From: Isoetes taiwanensis
Lineage: Eukaryota; Streptophyta; Lycopodiopsida; Isoetales; Isoetaceae
Length of the DNA stretch: 64,000 nucleotides
Assembly: GCA_021234155.1 (NCBI GenBank)
Contig: JAJEKV010000003.1
Location: 22,659,569-22,723,568, forward strand
Reading direction: 5' to 3'
A program made the translations under genes and the position numbers. The notes under the pieces are model-generated. The model searched no databases and had not been told where the DNA came from. It was given only the letters and a program-made list of their open reading frames with translations. Positions 46,451 to 57,911 of the stretch are shown here, one piece after another. How positions within the stretch are numbered: the stretch's first letter is position 1; each line of letters starts with the position of its first letter.

Positions 46451-47879
46451 ATGGCTACAGAAGCCTTCATCAGTTGGTATAGCGCCTCCCCCCACATCAC
46501 TGAAGTAGATGTCAATATAGTATTCCAAGTATTTCAAAAAGAATTTGACCTTTCAGCAACCCTGAACTCCAATCCTTTCTGCCAGCAAGTCCTGCAAGAA
46601 TTCCAAGAGAAAGTTGTCCCTAGCTTACAGAAGATACCACCATGCATAGGGTACTTTGTACCAAGGACCGCATTGCAAACAGCCCTCAGTCATGTACCCA
46701 ATATTGCCAAGGCTTTGAGGAACAGAACCAACCGCTTACCAACCTACATGACCCTAACAAGCAATGGCAAAGTCTTCTTCTCCTACAACACAGCCTTAGC
46801 GCTATATCTAGTATATAGGGCAGAAACCGTAATAGGTGAACCATCAATTCAGCCACTAGAGGTCACACCCTTGGACGCGGCAGACCCATGCAGATTTAGC
46901 GCCCCGCTTGAGTACGAAGAGACCATAGCGAAGCAGCATCGAAGAGAGTGAAGACTCCAACAGAAAGCGAGGATGACATAGAGGTGGACCCGGAGGAGGA
47001 ACGCCGGAAGTTTAACAAGACATCACCCGCCGGAAGGCGATTGGGACCACCCCGAGGATTGCACAACCAATCGGGCTGGGAATAACAAGTCTAGCACCAA
47101 TCATAGTCGAAGGACAAGAATACTTGCTGCCAAATGACATCAAAAACCTCCCCGAATGCAGGGACAGAGGCTACCGCGTCGATGAACTCCTTCACCTCCT
47201 ACGGCAACAGCCGGATCTAGAAGACTTCATCGACCAAGAAACGGAAGATTTTCCGGTACAAATACGAGAAGCAACTACTTACACAGGACACACCATCTCA
47301 GACATTGAAGCATATGGCGCTATTAGAGGTATGATGACAGAAGAACTTCCTACCGAGGAGGAGTTTATAGCACTTCAGGAGCAGATGGGAATAAGGGGGA
47401 AGACAACAAGAGTACTTCAAGGGGAGTCTTCTTCCTCACAAGAACAGGTAGCAAAATTCCAAGGGAGAGCCACAAACCTAACAAGTGTACGATCGCTCTT
47501 CCACGATTACAAGGAATTAGTTCAAGTACCCGTCGACCAGTATGCATCAAGGCACAGGGGCATCTCAGGGGCACGTGGAGGAGTACCGGGAGCAGCACTC
47601 AAATATTATCTTCCGCTCCTAACAGACGGTAGGGTAATAATATTTCACAAGCGCTTCAGCCCACGCGGAGAGGAAGCTGTGCAGATGCTGGTAGCACTTT
47701 CGGATTTTGGCATGCACGCACGCCTATCAGAAAAGGTCGACCATGTCATTTTGGTGAAGCGGAAAACAGCCTTCGGCATCTTCGACTTTGCAGTACCACA
47801 CCTTCGACAAGGTAGGTTAGCAGTGACAGCAGCTCATACCTCCCATAGACGGGTGGAAGAGCTAGCATCTGCCATCTGA
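46451..47879 (+). CDS. second accessory protein of the gypsy element, unknown family
   Basis: Begins MATEAFISWYSASPHITEV at 46451 and is open to 46951. After two frame changes (near 46945 and 47015) it continues in the frame that is open through 47124-47879 and stops there. Together about 475 residues. The first part is mixed helical; the middle is acidic (DLEDFIDQETEDF, EELPTEEEF); the last part has YYLPLLTDGRVIIFHKRFS and KVDHVILVKRKTAFGIFDF, which look like beta strands of a globular domain. No signal peptide, membrane segment, zinc motif or histone fold is seen. It shares the telo-box/TATA/hairpin setting of the H3-like gene, so the two may be expressed together. Function not recognised. 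Confidence 0.6.
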
Positions 47880-48134
47880 GGGGGATCAGCAAGGGATATA
47901 CTCAGGAACTTGGGAAGTACAGTAGGTACAGCCCAAGTAAAGAAGTTCCTTGAGGATCACCCCGACTATCAGTAAAGCAATGTAATGGAAATCATGACTA
48001 CTGTATTAAGATATATCGGCTATATATATTAATATAAGATCTTTTTTTGAATTGCATTTCCGAATGTTTTTTTGGTATCGTTGCCTTAACAATCATATCA
48101 TTAAAACACCTAATGCAACCAACAAAAGGAACTC
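47880..48134 (+). other. spacer before gag
   Basis: A short open tail (ARDILRNLGS...) runs in frame after the stop at 47877-47879, so the accessory protein may end nearer 47974 if that stop is an error. Then AT-rich sequence with TATATATATT near 48020 precedes gag. Confidence 0.5.
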
Positions 48135-49058
48135 ATGATAAATGGTGCCAATGTAATATGTGCAGTCAGAGCAGCCAGGAATGTCGACCTTGAGTTCCAA
48201 GCCCAAGGCGATCAGACACCTCTCAGACAATTCCAACCTCGGGAACTATTCGAAGAGTATTACGCTCCGACACCGGAAGAAGAAATCTCGCAGATGAGGT
48301 CAGATCTGCAAGAGATCAAAGCCATGCTGGCAGGCAGAGGAAGAAACAGGCAGGACCAGAATGTACAGGTCCCAGAGGCCCGTTCTCAGCACAAAGAAAA
48401 GGAGAAAAAGAGGAACCGACCCAGGTCTTCTAGTTCCAGCTCGTCCGACAGCTCGGATTCAAGCTCTGAGTCTGAAGAGGAAACAGTAAGAACGGCCCGA
48501 AAGGAGGAAAGAATAACGGGGAGGCAACAAGGCCAATCCGACTACCAGAAGAAGGTCGATTCGGCCTTAAGTAATGTCTGGAAAGCACGCAAGCTGGAAA
48601 AGTTTTCCGGCGAAAACAGATCAGGGATGGAAGCCGAAGCATGGCTAGACGAGATGAGTGAGTATGGAAATGCTTACGGCATGAAAGATAAAGATAAGGG
48701 CAGGGTAGCCACCGCTAACTTGAAAGGGGCAGCCCGAATTTGGTGGAGGGGTTATGCTAAAGCCCATGGGATGAGCAGAGACAAGTGCAGGTTCACAAAG
48801 TTCGCAAGGGCCTTCAAAAAGCACTATGTTCCAAGAGAACACAAGTGCCACCAGATGCAAGCGTTCCACAGATTGCAACAGGGGAACAAATCCGTACAGA
48901 AATATACGGAAGAGTTCATGAGGTTGAGGCTATATGTGCCAAAACTCAGCGAGAGAAGAGCAGTGGAAGGCTACGTGGAGGGGTTGAATGAGGACCTACG
49001 GAAGATAGTCCGAGCCCTCAACCCACCTTCCAAGACGGAGGAAGTTTTAAGGCACTGA
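48135..49058 (+). CDS. gypsy gag (capsid region)
   Basis: 307 codons from ATG 48135. The N-terminal ~90 residues are of unclear type. A Ser/Asp/Glu tract (RSSSSSSSDSSDSSSESEEE, about residues 96-116) follows. The retrotransposon-gag domain covers residues ~150-300: KLEKFSG, AEAWLDEM, AARIWWRGYA, FKKHYVP and FHRLQQGNKSVQKYTEEF. It forms the particle and packages RNA. The start codon is uncertain because translation may begin upstream by another mechanism. The frame stops at 49056-49058 before the zinc knuckle. Confidence 0.88.
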   Translation: MINGANVICAVRAARNVDLEFQAQGDQTPLRQFQPRELFEEYYAPTPEEEISQMRSDLQEIKAMLAGRGRNRQDQNVQVPEARSQHKEKEKKRNRPRSSSSSSSDSSDSSSESEEETVRTARKEERITGRQQGQSDYQKKVDSALSNVWKARKLEKFSGENRSGMEAEAWLDEMSEYGNAYGMKDKDKGRVATANLKGAARIWWRGYAKAHGMSRDKCRFTKFARAFKKHYVPREHKCHQMQAFHRLQQGNKSVQKYTEEFMRLRLYVPKLSERRAVEGYVEGLNEDLRKIVRALNPPSKTEEVLRH

Positions 49059-49686
49059 GCCTACAAGGGACAGGGCCTCAGAAAAGCGAACCCAAACAGT
49101 GGTATGACAAGGGAAAAGCATATGGAGGTCATGGCCCAAGAGCAAACAGTCCATCGCCTGCAAAGACACCTTACACCGGAAATCAATGGAAAAAAATGAG
49201 AAAAAAGTCGCCTTCAAGGATAAAGGACAAGGGGAGGCTCAAATTATTCAAAGAGCGGTCAAACAGTTCCTCAACTCCATCCCGAAGAGAAGCGGCGGGG
49301 AATGTATAGAAAAACGGTTGTGCTTCCGGTGTTTCCAGCCGGGCATAGAACACACAACCGCCGCTCGCGTGATAAATGCAAAGACTTGCGGAGATGGGAG
49401 GTTGGGAGACCCCCGAGAAGAAGAAGAGGCGAAGGACGCGACTATATCCATGGTGAGTGTCACATCTTTGCCGCCATAGACACGTAAAGCCAGAGCCGGT
49501 ACCAAGTAATATCCACGATTGGTAAAATAGCCGCCAAATCTTTTATAGTCCTCATAGGCGTGGCGGTTCCCATAATTTCAGCGTCACCAAGGATGGCACA
49601 AATGCTAAAGTTGAAAACACTAAAGTCTAAGCCCGGACCAAGTAGTGTTGTTAGCCAAGCCATAAGGCACACTACCGGGCAAGAGA
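49059..49686 (+). pseudogene. gypsy gag end (CCHC knuckle) and protease, frame-broken
   Basis: Pieces in different frames show a single knuckle, CFRCFQPGHRTHN then C (near 49324-49382 in mixed frames), and further on SFIVLI ... ISASPRMAQMLKL (near 49530-49610), which is the protease region. The active-site Asp-Ser-Gly is not readable: the bases at 49555-49575 carry a CAG-type change like those elsewhere in this window, so the lesion may be technical. Confidence 0.7.
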
Positions 49687-51135
49687 GTGAATTTCAATAT
49701 AGACTTACCGGGTATCAATATTGAAATGGGAGCAGAGATCATGAGCATAGGGAAATATGACCTCATCAAAGGTATGGAATACCTCAACCCGGCGAAAGCA
49801 CAAATAGATTGTGGAGAGCGGAAGGTGAAGCTCACAGCGCCTAACGGAAAAATCATAGAAATCTCAGGTAAGCAAGTGACACCTATAATGCAATGCATGT
49901 CGAGTAAGAAATTACTTAGATGCATCAAAAGGGAGCAAGTTGCATACATCTTCAAATTAGAACTTGCCGAAGAAGAGGCACCAGAAGATAAGGAAGATAA
50001 ACCAGTAAGCAAACTACCCAAGCAGGTAGCCAAGCTAATAGAGGAATTCCATGACTTGTTCCCCCAAGAAATCAAGGAGCTTCCGCCATATAGGGGAGTA
50101 GAGTGCGAAATTGCACTTGAACCAGGCACTAAGCCCACAAGTAAAGCACCATATAGAATGATAGCTCACGAACTATCAGAGTTGAAGAAGCAATTACAAG
50201 AGCTCTTAGACCTAGGGTTCATAAGACCTAGTGTCTCTCCGTTCGGAGCCCCCATCTTATTCGTCAAAAAGAAAGATGGAAGCCTGAGGATGTGTATTGA
50301 CTATCGTCAATTAAACAAACACACAATCAAGAACAAGTATGCCTTACCCAGAGCAGATGACCTGATGGATCAGTTACAAGGTGCCAGGGTCTTCTCCAAA
50401 ATAGACTTAAGGTCTGGATATCATCAAATTAGAATCAAGGAGGAAGATATTCACAAGACGGCCTTCCGAACAAGATACGGCCACTATGAATTCACAGTCA
50501 TGCCATTTGGCCTATCAAATGCCCCAGCAACATTCATGAGACTCATGAACGATATCTTTCGGGAATTCCTTGACACATTTGTTATCGTGTTCTTCGATGA
50601 CATCTTAGTGTATAGCAAGTCCCTAGAGGAGCACATTCAACATTTGAGAAGGGTACTTGAGAAGCTGAGAAGGCACCAGCTTTATGCGAAATTGTCGAAA
50701 TGTCATTTCGCCACCGAAAGAGTGGAATACTTGGGGCATATTATATCAGCGGATGGCATCTCCACCGATCCGGCAAAGATCCAAGCGGTGATTGAATGGC
50801 CAGCACCAAAGAACATACACGAGGTGAGAAGCTTTTTAGGCTTGGCAGGATATTATAGAAAGTTCGTCAAGAACTTTGCTAAGATAGCAGCCCCCTTAAC
50901 GGACCTCACCAAGGCAGAAAAGATAAAAGACTGGGTGGCACATTGGCAAAAGAAGGCTCAAGCAGGATTTGAGAAGTTAAAGGAGGCCTTAACAACCGCC
51001 CCTGTCTTAACACTGCCTGATCCAGAGAAGGACAAGCTAGTCGCAACGGACGCGAGCAAGATTGCGACGGGAGCAGTCTTAATGCAAGAGGAAAGAGTGG
51101 TAGCATACGATTCACGAAAGATGAATGACGCTTGA
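49687..51135 (+). CDS. gypsy reverse transcriptase and RNase H start
   Basis: 482 codons open. RT motifs: [43 protein letters not shown] (catalytic Asp), [18 protein letters not shown] and [10 protein letters not shown] (catalytic Asp-Asp, near 50590), then YLGHIIS and [16 protein letters not shown]. The RNase H domain starts [15 protein letters not shown] (first catalytic Asp near 51050). The frame ends at 51135 with a one- or two-base slip just where RNase H continues in the next open stretch. RT copies the RNA genome into DNA. Confidence 0.95.
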   Translation: MNFNIDLPGINIEMGAEIMSIGKYDLIKGMEYLNPAKAQIDCGERKVKLTAPNGKIIEISGKQVTPIMQCMSSKKLLRCIKREQVAYIFKLELAEEEAPEDKEDKPVSKLPKQVAKLIEEFHDLFPQEIKELPPYRGVECEIALEPGTKPTSKAPYRMIAHELSELKKQLQELLDLGFIRPSVSPFGAPILFVKKKDGSLRMCIDYRQLNKHTIKNKYALPRADDLMDQLQGARVFSKIDLRSGYHQIRIKEEDIHKTAFRTRYGHYEFTVMPFGLSNAPATFMRLMNDIFREFLDTFVIVFFDDILVYSKSLEEHIQHLRRVLEKLRRHQLYAKLSKCHFATERVEYLGHIISADGISTDPAKIQAVIEWPAPKNIHEVRSFLGLAGYYRKFVKNFAKIAAPLTDLTKAEKIKDWVAHWQKKAQAGFEKLKEALTTAPVLTLPDPEKDKLVATDASKIATGAVLMQEERVVAYDSRKMNDA

Positions 51136-52034
51136 GACTTCGCTACCCGACACATGATCAGGAGCTATTGGCAGTAGTAAGAGCTTTAAAGATCTGGAGA
51201 CACTATCTATTGGGAAGGAAGTTCCAATTAGATACCGACCACCAGAGTCTGCAGTACATCTTCACGCAACCATTGTTGAATCTAAGACAAAGAAGATGGA
51301 TGGAATTCCTCGAAGAGTACGACTTCGAGATTGTATACAAGCCGGGGAAACTCAATGTGGTCGCAGACGCTCTGTCAAGGCACCCCTTAACAACAAGGGT
51401 GCATTGCAATGCCATATCAACACTCACCAGTGAGTTTGGCAAGAAAATAGAAGAAACGATGCCAACAGACAAGGACTTCCAGGAAGTATGGGCTAGCCTC
51501 TCTAAGGAGGCAAGAACGGACAAAGAGAGAGAAGCCTTCAAACATTTTAAAAAGGAAGGAAAGCTCTTGTACCATAAAAATAAGTTGTGTGTGCCAGAAT
51601 CATCCGGCGTCAGAAGGTTGATTCTCCATGACACCCACAACAGCCCAATAGCCAGCCACGCAGGGTTTACGAAAACCTACTTCAAGATAAGAAGTAGTTA
51701 CTATTGGCCAGGCATGAAGAAGCAGATAGCAAGGTACATACGCGAGTGTCAGCTATGCCAGCAGACCAAAGCGGAACAACTACGAATTCCAGGAGCATTA
51801 GAGCCATTGCCAGTACCAAACTCCAAGTGGGAGATAATAAGCATGGACTTCATTACAGGGCTCCCTAGAACCATAAGGGGCAAAGATGCCTTAATGGTCG
51901 TAGTCGACAAATTGTCGAAGATGGCGCACTTTGTGCCTTGTAGAAGCACCGACATGGCATTAGACACAGCGGTGCTATTCACAAAGGAGATTTTTAGACT
52001 CCATGGGATGCCAAGAGAAATAATCTCTGATTGA
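51132..52034 (+). CDS. gypsy RNase H end and integrase N-terminal and core region
   Basis: 300 codons. [32 protein letters not shown] and [11 protein letters not shown] complete RNase H. The integrase zinc region follows, with H...H and CQLCQQTK (about 51630-51770). The core begins [13 protein letters not shown] (catalytic Asp) and ends at a TGA (52032-52034) where the family has Arg in IISDRDSKF. That codon change is a C-to-T transition. Confidence 0.93.
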   Translation: MRLRYPTHDQELLAVVRALKIWRHYLLGRKFQLDTDHQSLQYIFTQPLLNLRQRRWMEFLEEYDFEIVYKPGKLNVVADALSRHPLTTRVHCNAISTLTSEFGKKIEETMPTDKDFQEVWASLSKEARTDKEREAFKHFKKEGKLLYHKNKLCVPESSGVRRLILHDTHNSPIASHAGFTKTYFKIRSSYYWPGMKKQIARYIRECQLCQQTKAEQLRIPGALEPLPVPNSKWEIISMDFITGLPRTIRGKDALMVVVDKLSKMAHFVPCRSTDMALDTAVLFTKEIFRLHGMPREIISD

Positions 52035-52430
52035 GATTCGAAGTTCATGAGTGCATTCTGGTAGGATCTCTTCAGCACCATCGGAACGAAATTGTCAATG
52101 AGCACAGCTTATCACCCTCAGACAGATGGGCAGACGGAGCGCACAAATCGGATACTCGAAGATATGCTGCGTAATTACGTCTGGAACAAGCAATCGAAGT
52201 GGGATGACTTCATTTACTTGGTTGAGTTCGCATACAATAGCACCAAGCAAGAGTCATCCCAAATGTCGCCGTTTATGATCAACTACGGCTATCAGTGCTT
52301 GACACCAGACACTTGGCACAACCCTGTGTCCAAGGTAGAAGTATCCCGAGATGCTGCCGAGATGCAACAATTGGTTGAAGAGGTGCGAGGATACCTCTTA
52401 GCGACAGCAAAAGCGAGGCAAAGAGCATAG
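52035..52430 (+). pseudogene. gypsy integrase core end
   Basis: Continues in the same frame past the TGA: DSKFMSAFW, a TAG (52063-52065, again C-to-T from a Gln codon), then AYHPQTDGQTERTNRIL with the catalytic Glu, and WDDFIYLVEFAYNSTKQ. The frame ends at 52430. Confidence 0.88.
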
Positions 52431-52900
52431 CTGATCGGCCTTAGAAACGGTAAAGGGAGTTCAAGTAGGGGACAATGTTTGGCTAAAGATAAAAAGTCAA
52501 ACAAAGCGAAACTCCGCGACGGCAATTGCAAGAAGCTTGCTCCAAGGTGGGCTGGTCCATTTAAAATTGTCAAAAGAGTAGGTAACCAAGCCTACAAATT
52601 GGACTTACCGGCACACCTCAAGATCCATAGAGTCTTTCACGTAAGTCTCCTAAAGAAACACACTCCTAATCCAGGAGGAAGTATTGGGACACCGAAGTTT
52701 CTTGGAATTAACAGACGATCAACTTGAGATTGTCCACGAGGTTCTTCTCGACCGATCTTATAAGAAGGCGAGAAGATCTAAATTTCTCCATTACCTTGTG
52801 AAATGGGCCTTTACGGTGGAGGGACGCTACGTGGGTACTACAATCAGATCTTGAGAAGCGGTACCCACAATTCATGGAGCAATGCAAGGGTCAGCTTCGT
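52431..52900 (+). pseudogene. gypsy integrase C-terminal GPF/Y module and chromodomain
   Basis: WAGPFKIVKRVGNQAYKLDL and IHRVFHVSLLKKH (52545-52665) form the GPF/Y module. After a frame change, DDQLEIVHEVLLDR, FLHYLVKW and then, after another slip, TWVLQSDLEKRYPQFMEQC (52712-52890) follow the layout of a chromodomain: three strands with a central LVKW and a C-terminal helix after TW. Chromodomains of chromoviruses steer integration to marked chromatin; several bind methylated H3 tails. Whether this one keeps a full aromatic cage is unclear: the first cage position is not aromatic. Confidence 0.8.
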
Positions 52901-53645
52901 CCAGAAGTGGTGGGCTCGAACCGATGGGTGAGTGAGGTAAAGTAGGAGTCTACTTCCGATGCCCGCGAGTAGTCAGCTTGAGAGAAAAGAGGTCATTCAG
53001 GAATGCATTAATAGGAAAAGCACCTCTAGCCCCATATATGTTTTGATAGGAGGAATCTGTCCTTCACGCCCCATATACGGGAAGGACCTCATCCTCCACG
53101 ATGGGCAACTAAAGGTGTAGGCATGAGCGGTATATAGGCATGATAGGGGCTGTCTCCATGGCCACGATGGAAGAAGCATCCTCTTCCTATGCCGGGAGAT
53201 TAGTCGCACATTCATGTAGATAGGTGGGGTGGTCACCATATAACCAAAAATTTTATTAATAATTAAATGATACTAATGTAGTGTTGAACCTGCAGGCCAA
53301 TAGAACGACGAACAGGCGGGAGGTTGCACTACAACACCTTGTAGCATATGTACTGAATAAATGCTACAAGGGGGACGAGAACCTTAAGAACACTTTTTGT
53401 GATGTTCAATCTTAATAATTTAACTTGATATTTTAATGTTGATAATTTTACCTAATGTTGAATTAAGGCATAAATTAAATGCCTTACCATGTGGTCATTA
53501 TAAACATTGCAATTGAAATTTTAAAGTATTATCTCATAATAATTCTGTTAATTACATGTACCATCCAAGCTTCCTTTTGCAGGTATCTTTCCAAGGTGGG
53601 GAGACTCGTGATGCTGCGGACAGCATCAATCCAAGGTGGGGAGAA
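52901..53645 (+). other. gypsy 3' untranslated region and polypurine tract
   Basis: Non-coding; matches 40230-41063. It ends with a doubled AAGGTGGGGAGA motif (53593-53604 and 53633-53644), the second forming the polypurine tract that primes plus-strand DNA next to LTR C. Confidence 0.85.
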
Positions 53646-55202
53646 TGTGGCGTTTCGGGATAAATATACGACGCGAATCGTATATTATACCGACCGTCAC
53701 TAGTACATGTCGACTTAGGCGACATATGCGCGCATCGACCATAAAGGGGTAGTACCCTAGGGTACAACCTTGTGACCGATTATATTGCACATGCTAGGAC
53801 CACATGTGAATATAATACCCTTTTGCCATGTGGCAATAGCCCATTAACCAATCAGGGCCCAGCCCTAAAGTCGTGGGGATAAAGGGGCATTAACCCTAAA
53901 AGGGAAACCTTTTCAGTTCCCAGCCCCATAGGTCGGATTGGAGCAGCAGTGGACGAATTCTCGCGTGAACAGTAGCAGAGGAACCGACATTCCTTAGCAG
54001 CAGCTCCATCCAAGCCAGCAATCTCGAGATTCAGCAGCATGGGCCTTGAGGAGGAGTGGGAGCCAGCCAAGAAGCCGGTTAGTGGTTGATCCGATAGTTA
54101 GATCCGAGTTTTCAGTCCTCATTCCATAGGATTAGTGTTCATTCTTGGCTATAGGCGACCCCTACAGCCTAAGAATGATAGATACTAACAAAGGAACCTA
54201 ACCATGTATGATTAGGTATGTATTCTATTGTTTCAGTTCTGATGTGATGTTATTGTGATATTCTATGCGCCACTCTTGTGTATTGGGAAGGGGGGTAGAG
54301 ACCCAGAGCCCAAGTAGTTGTATGATCATAGTTTTAGCCCATTAATTCCCAATTAATGCGGCCTGTGCATAGGAGCCCCCTTTGGTATGTGGTGGGTGGC
54401 GGAGCTAGGCCGGTGACAAGGGAGGGCTTGTCTATTCCGGTTGATCCCGGCTGGGCGTGAAGGCGGCCGGGGAGCGTTGTGAGCTAGGCCTAATACCACT
54501 GGCCACTGCGTGAGGGGCGGGGTATGGGCTCGACACTTTCGTGGGGTGATCGTCGCCTTCCGGTGAGTTCAAGTCGTATCTGGCGGTGGCTCTCTAGCTC
54601 GCCCGTGGGTAGCATGAACCTTCTGGAGGAGAGAGATCTCCTCCTGCCTCATTGGGGCTGGGGAGATGCAACCCAGTAGCAGTAGCCCCCCTGGCTATTC
54701 ACCCGGCAGGCTACGGTCGGGGGCTCAATACTTTTCAGCCTATCGCATAGTATACGCGGGGAGGAGGCGGATGGAGTGGACTACCCAGCGGCCATGTTCC
54801 TTTGCCGGCCAAATCCATTTGCCATGAACTCTCATCATGCATTGTTCTGCGGAGACCCCAAGCTGTCGATCGACCCCATGAGTCGAGCACGGGTAGGATC
54901 TTCCCTATGTTATGTTGTTGTCTTGATGTGTGATGCGACTCTTTGTGATATGGTGGACCACCCGCCGAGGTGGGTATATTATTATTGTTTGATGCTATGT
55001 GCTCATGTTTTGTTTACGCTTAGTTGCTAGGTCGATCAGGGAGGCGGGATGAATAACCGTCCATTCTTCCCGTCGGGTTCTTAGCCACCATCGAGGGCCC
55101 GATGTTAGGTGGGCGGCCTCACATCAGCGGGCAGATCTTTGGTTTGAGGATGATCTCCGGTTTGTATACGATCGGGGCATCGTATATGGTAGGGCCGTCA
55201 CA
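53646..55202 (+). repeat. gypsy 3' LTR (C)
   Basis: About 1557 bp matching LTR B. The first ~0.7 kb is nearly identical; 54380-54900 differs at many CAG/CTG positions (for example GGCAGAGC against GGCGGAGC). Confidence 0.92.
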
Positions 55203-55801
55203 TCCTTTGTGATTGGCATGAACCTTACGGAGGAGAGTGATCTCCTCTGCCTCATCGGGGGCTGGGGAGATGCAACCCGGTGGTAGCCCCCTTTATGAAC
55301 CCAGCAGGCTACGGGCAAGCTCTAATACTTTTCAGCCTATCTGCAAAGTATGCACAGGAGGGGCGGATGGAGTGGACTACCCAACGACCATGTTTCTATG
55401 CTAGCCAAATCCATTTGCCATGAATTACATGCGCATTGTTATCCGAGACCCAAGCCGTCGTCTTTCCCCAAGAGTCCCGAGCACGGGTAGGATTTCCCCA
55501 TGTTATGTTGATGTACTGATGTGTTGTTGCAGCTACTGTGATATGGTGGACCATCCTTCGAGGTGGGTATGTTATTGTTGATTGATATCATGTGCTCATG
55601 TGTGTTTACGCTTCCGCAGCTAGATCGATCCCGAGGGAGACGGGATGAGTGACACGTCCATTCTTCCCCATCCGGTCCTTGGCCACCAGCAAGAGCCCGA
55701 TGTTAGGTGGACGGCCTCATGTCAGCGAGCAGATGCTGGTTTGAGGGATGATCTCCAGTTTGTATACGATCGGGGCATCGTATAGGAGCTGGGGCCATCA
55801 C
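55203..55801 (+). repeat. gypsy LTR fragment D, 3' part of the split LTR
   Basis: Matches only the last ~590 bp of the LTR (GGCATGAACCTT to GGGGCCATCACA). It is the complement of LTR A, so A plus D make one LTR split by the B-to-C element. The last bases of A (TCGCC) and first of D (TCCTT) would be the target duplication, now altered. Confidence 0.85.
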
Positions 55802-56896
55802 AGTATCCACATGGTGGGGGAGAAAAGATGATGCTCTCTTGAGTACTGCATTGGTAAGTGGAAGAATGCAGATATCATATGGTTGCAACACCTGTGGTTA
55901 AATAGCAGATGGACTAGTTGTACGAAGCACAAGCAAAGAATTTCCTCTGCTAAGGAAGGTGATAGGACAATGTTACGGGAGATCCTGAAGAATGTCAATT
56001 ATGTGTCAGGAGTTGTTGGGTTACAAGAAAGGTGGCTACTCGATGGATGTCAACATTACAGTGTGTCAAAGATCTATCAGTCTCTAGGTCAAGACGTTCC
56101 GTTAAAAGCAGAGATAAGACTGGGAATGAGTAACGTCGTGGCTAAAGCAGTTTTGGCCAATTCTTAGAAATCCATCATCTCCAAGAAGATTCAATTCTTC
56201 ATATGGATGACCCTTGAAGGGGGGCTAAGTACAAATGTGAGTTTATATAACAGGGGTATAACAGATGTAGACAAATGCTCATTTGGATGTTTGGTTCGGG
56301 AATCCATTGGGCATCCATGATCATGGTTGGATCACGATCTTTTGCCCCATGATCATGGAGTACTGGCATTGGGTTAGCCCCATCATTCGTTTGTCTGTCC
56401 TCGAATTAGAATGGTCAGGACTGATATTGATCTCAGATAGAAGCTGTATTGATTCCTCACTTGTGAACATTGCTCTTTGGCTGGTCTGGAAATACCGTTG
56501 CAGTTTATGCATTGAAGGGCTTGAGATTTCTATTGCAAACTAAAAAACATGTTTAATCTGGAAGTAGCATTGATGGGTTTATCGCACCATAGGCAGAAGG
56601 GTAGGAGATATAACAAAATACTTGATAGACTAGGTGTTTTGGAAGGATTCTATTCCTTCTTTAGATGCATTTGCTCAACAAGGATGGGATAGAGGAAAAT
56701 GATGCCGACAATGTTGCTGCAAATGTGGCAGTTATTTAATGTTAACTATATCGAGTATCAAGTGGGGGTTATAGGTGTGGAAAAGGAGTTGCCTCTCTCT
56801 ATAGTACCTACCCTTTGGAGAAGACTCGTGATCCCCATATAGTATCCACATGGTGGGGGAGAAAAGATGATGCTCTCTTGAGTACTGCATTGGTAA
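55802..56896 (+). pseudogene. L1-like LINE remnant, copy II, between 56-bp direct repeats
   Basis: 55858-56878 matches 8122-9138. The 56-bp sequence AGTATCCACATGGTGGGGGA ... TTGGTAA occurs identically at 55802-55857 and 56841-56896, bounding a ~1.04 kb tandem-type unit. The LINE zf-RVT pieces (LERWLLDG..., GITDVDKCSFGC, ALWLVWKYRC) are readable but broken. Confidence 0.65.
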
Positions 56897-57726
56897 AACC
56901 CTCCACATTTAGGCGTAATTCGTTCTATCTTCCCTCTGAGGGGACCCGTCTTTTTATATTATAATTTAATCTAATCTCCCCTCAAAAGAAGAAAAAAAAC
57001 AATTAACGCAAACTATGCTCACAAAATTTTAATACAAACTATCCTTCAGATTGTGAAGATCCTAGAGCATACATTATTATCCAGGTTGGACAGCTAAGAT
57101 TCATAAAAGACATTAATAGCAATCAGCCCCTAGATAAGCATATTGCAGTGTCCATGCCATACTTCTAGCATTATGTGAGGTTTATAGCTGGAGAACTTAA
57201 CCCAATCCCATTACTATAGAAAACAAAATCTACCATCAACATTTATGCTAAGTTAATCTATTGCTCTGGAATCTGAATCAACCTAATGGTAGATCTGTTT
57301 CATGTTTGTTCTTGCTGGTCATGAATGGAACTATAAGCCCAAAGAGTATCTCGTCAAGCTTGATAAGCATGGTTCATACATATAATGAACAATGGAAAGG
57401 GAAATAAATGAATCACATTCATTTAGTTTGTTTTTTATATGTTTTTTACGGACTAGAAAAGATGCCAAGCTTTGCAATGCAACTATTGCAGTGGTTGATG
57501 GATGCACTGGGCAACGAAAGTTCAAGTTACGTCACACTGCTGCCTGGATTATGCACAGGTAATGCCATTTTATTACTGTGCAAAGAATCACATGGTTAAC
57601 ATATTTTGTTCTTATTCTCAGGTCTGTGATGTGGTGCGATATAGGATTCACAGAGCGAAAAGAAAAATAGATATAGAATTCACAGAGCGAAAAGAAAAAT
57701 AAAAGATCAGCTTGAGGATAGGAATG
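56897..57726 (+). pseudogene. TFIIE-alpha gene fragment, copy II, first part
   Basis: Duplicate of 16190-16994. Exon A 57451-57558, with the splice acceptor reading ACGG where copy I has ACAG. Exon B starts 57622 and contains a ~30-bp tandem duplication (GATTCACAGAGCGAAAAGAA twice, with slight change). It breaks at 57726 after LEDRNA, where a ~5.2 kb insertion begins; the rest resumes at 62912. Confidence 0.72.
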
Positions 57727-57911
57727 CCCTACGTCACCCCCCGTGTGAATATGCACCCAAACCAAAGGGGGTTTCAAGGGGGATTTAATTTTAAAGTGTT
57801 GGATATAATGATTTGTGTGTTAACCCAAAAAAATTTTGGCCCCTTCGGGGTCGTAATGATATTATATGTGTCATATGTATTATTATTATTATTATGTTAT
57901 TATATGTGTTA

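Larger units (their letters stand above)
41993..55202 (+). mobile_element. Ty3/gypsy chromovirus carrying a histone H3 gene and a second extra gene
   Basis: LTR B (41993-43558), primer binding site, ~10 kb interior, purine tract and LTR C (53646-55202). Interior order: hairpin repeats, H3-like gene, hairpin repeats, unknown gene, gag, protease, RT, RNase H, integrase, chromodomain-like end. It lies inside an older LTR of the same family (A plus D). LTRs B and C are very alike apart from CAG/CTG-site differences, so insertion looks recent. Pol has a few frame changes and two stops; the H3-like gene has none. Confidence 0.93.

Noticed and set aside
46451..47879. Second accessory protein as another histone (H4, H2A or H2B) or an envelope protein
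   Set aside because: I compared the known histone-fold motifs and found none; no signal peptide or membrane span is visible.
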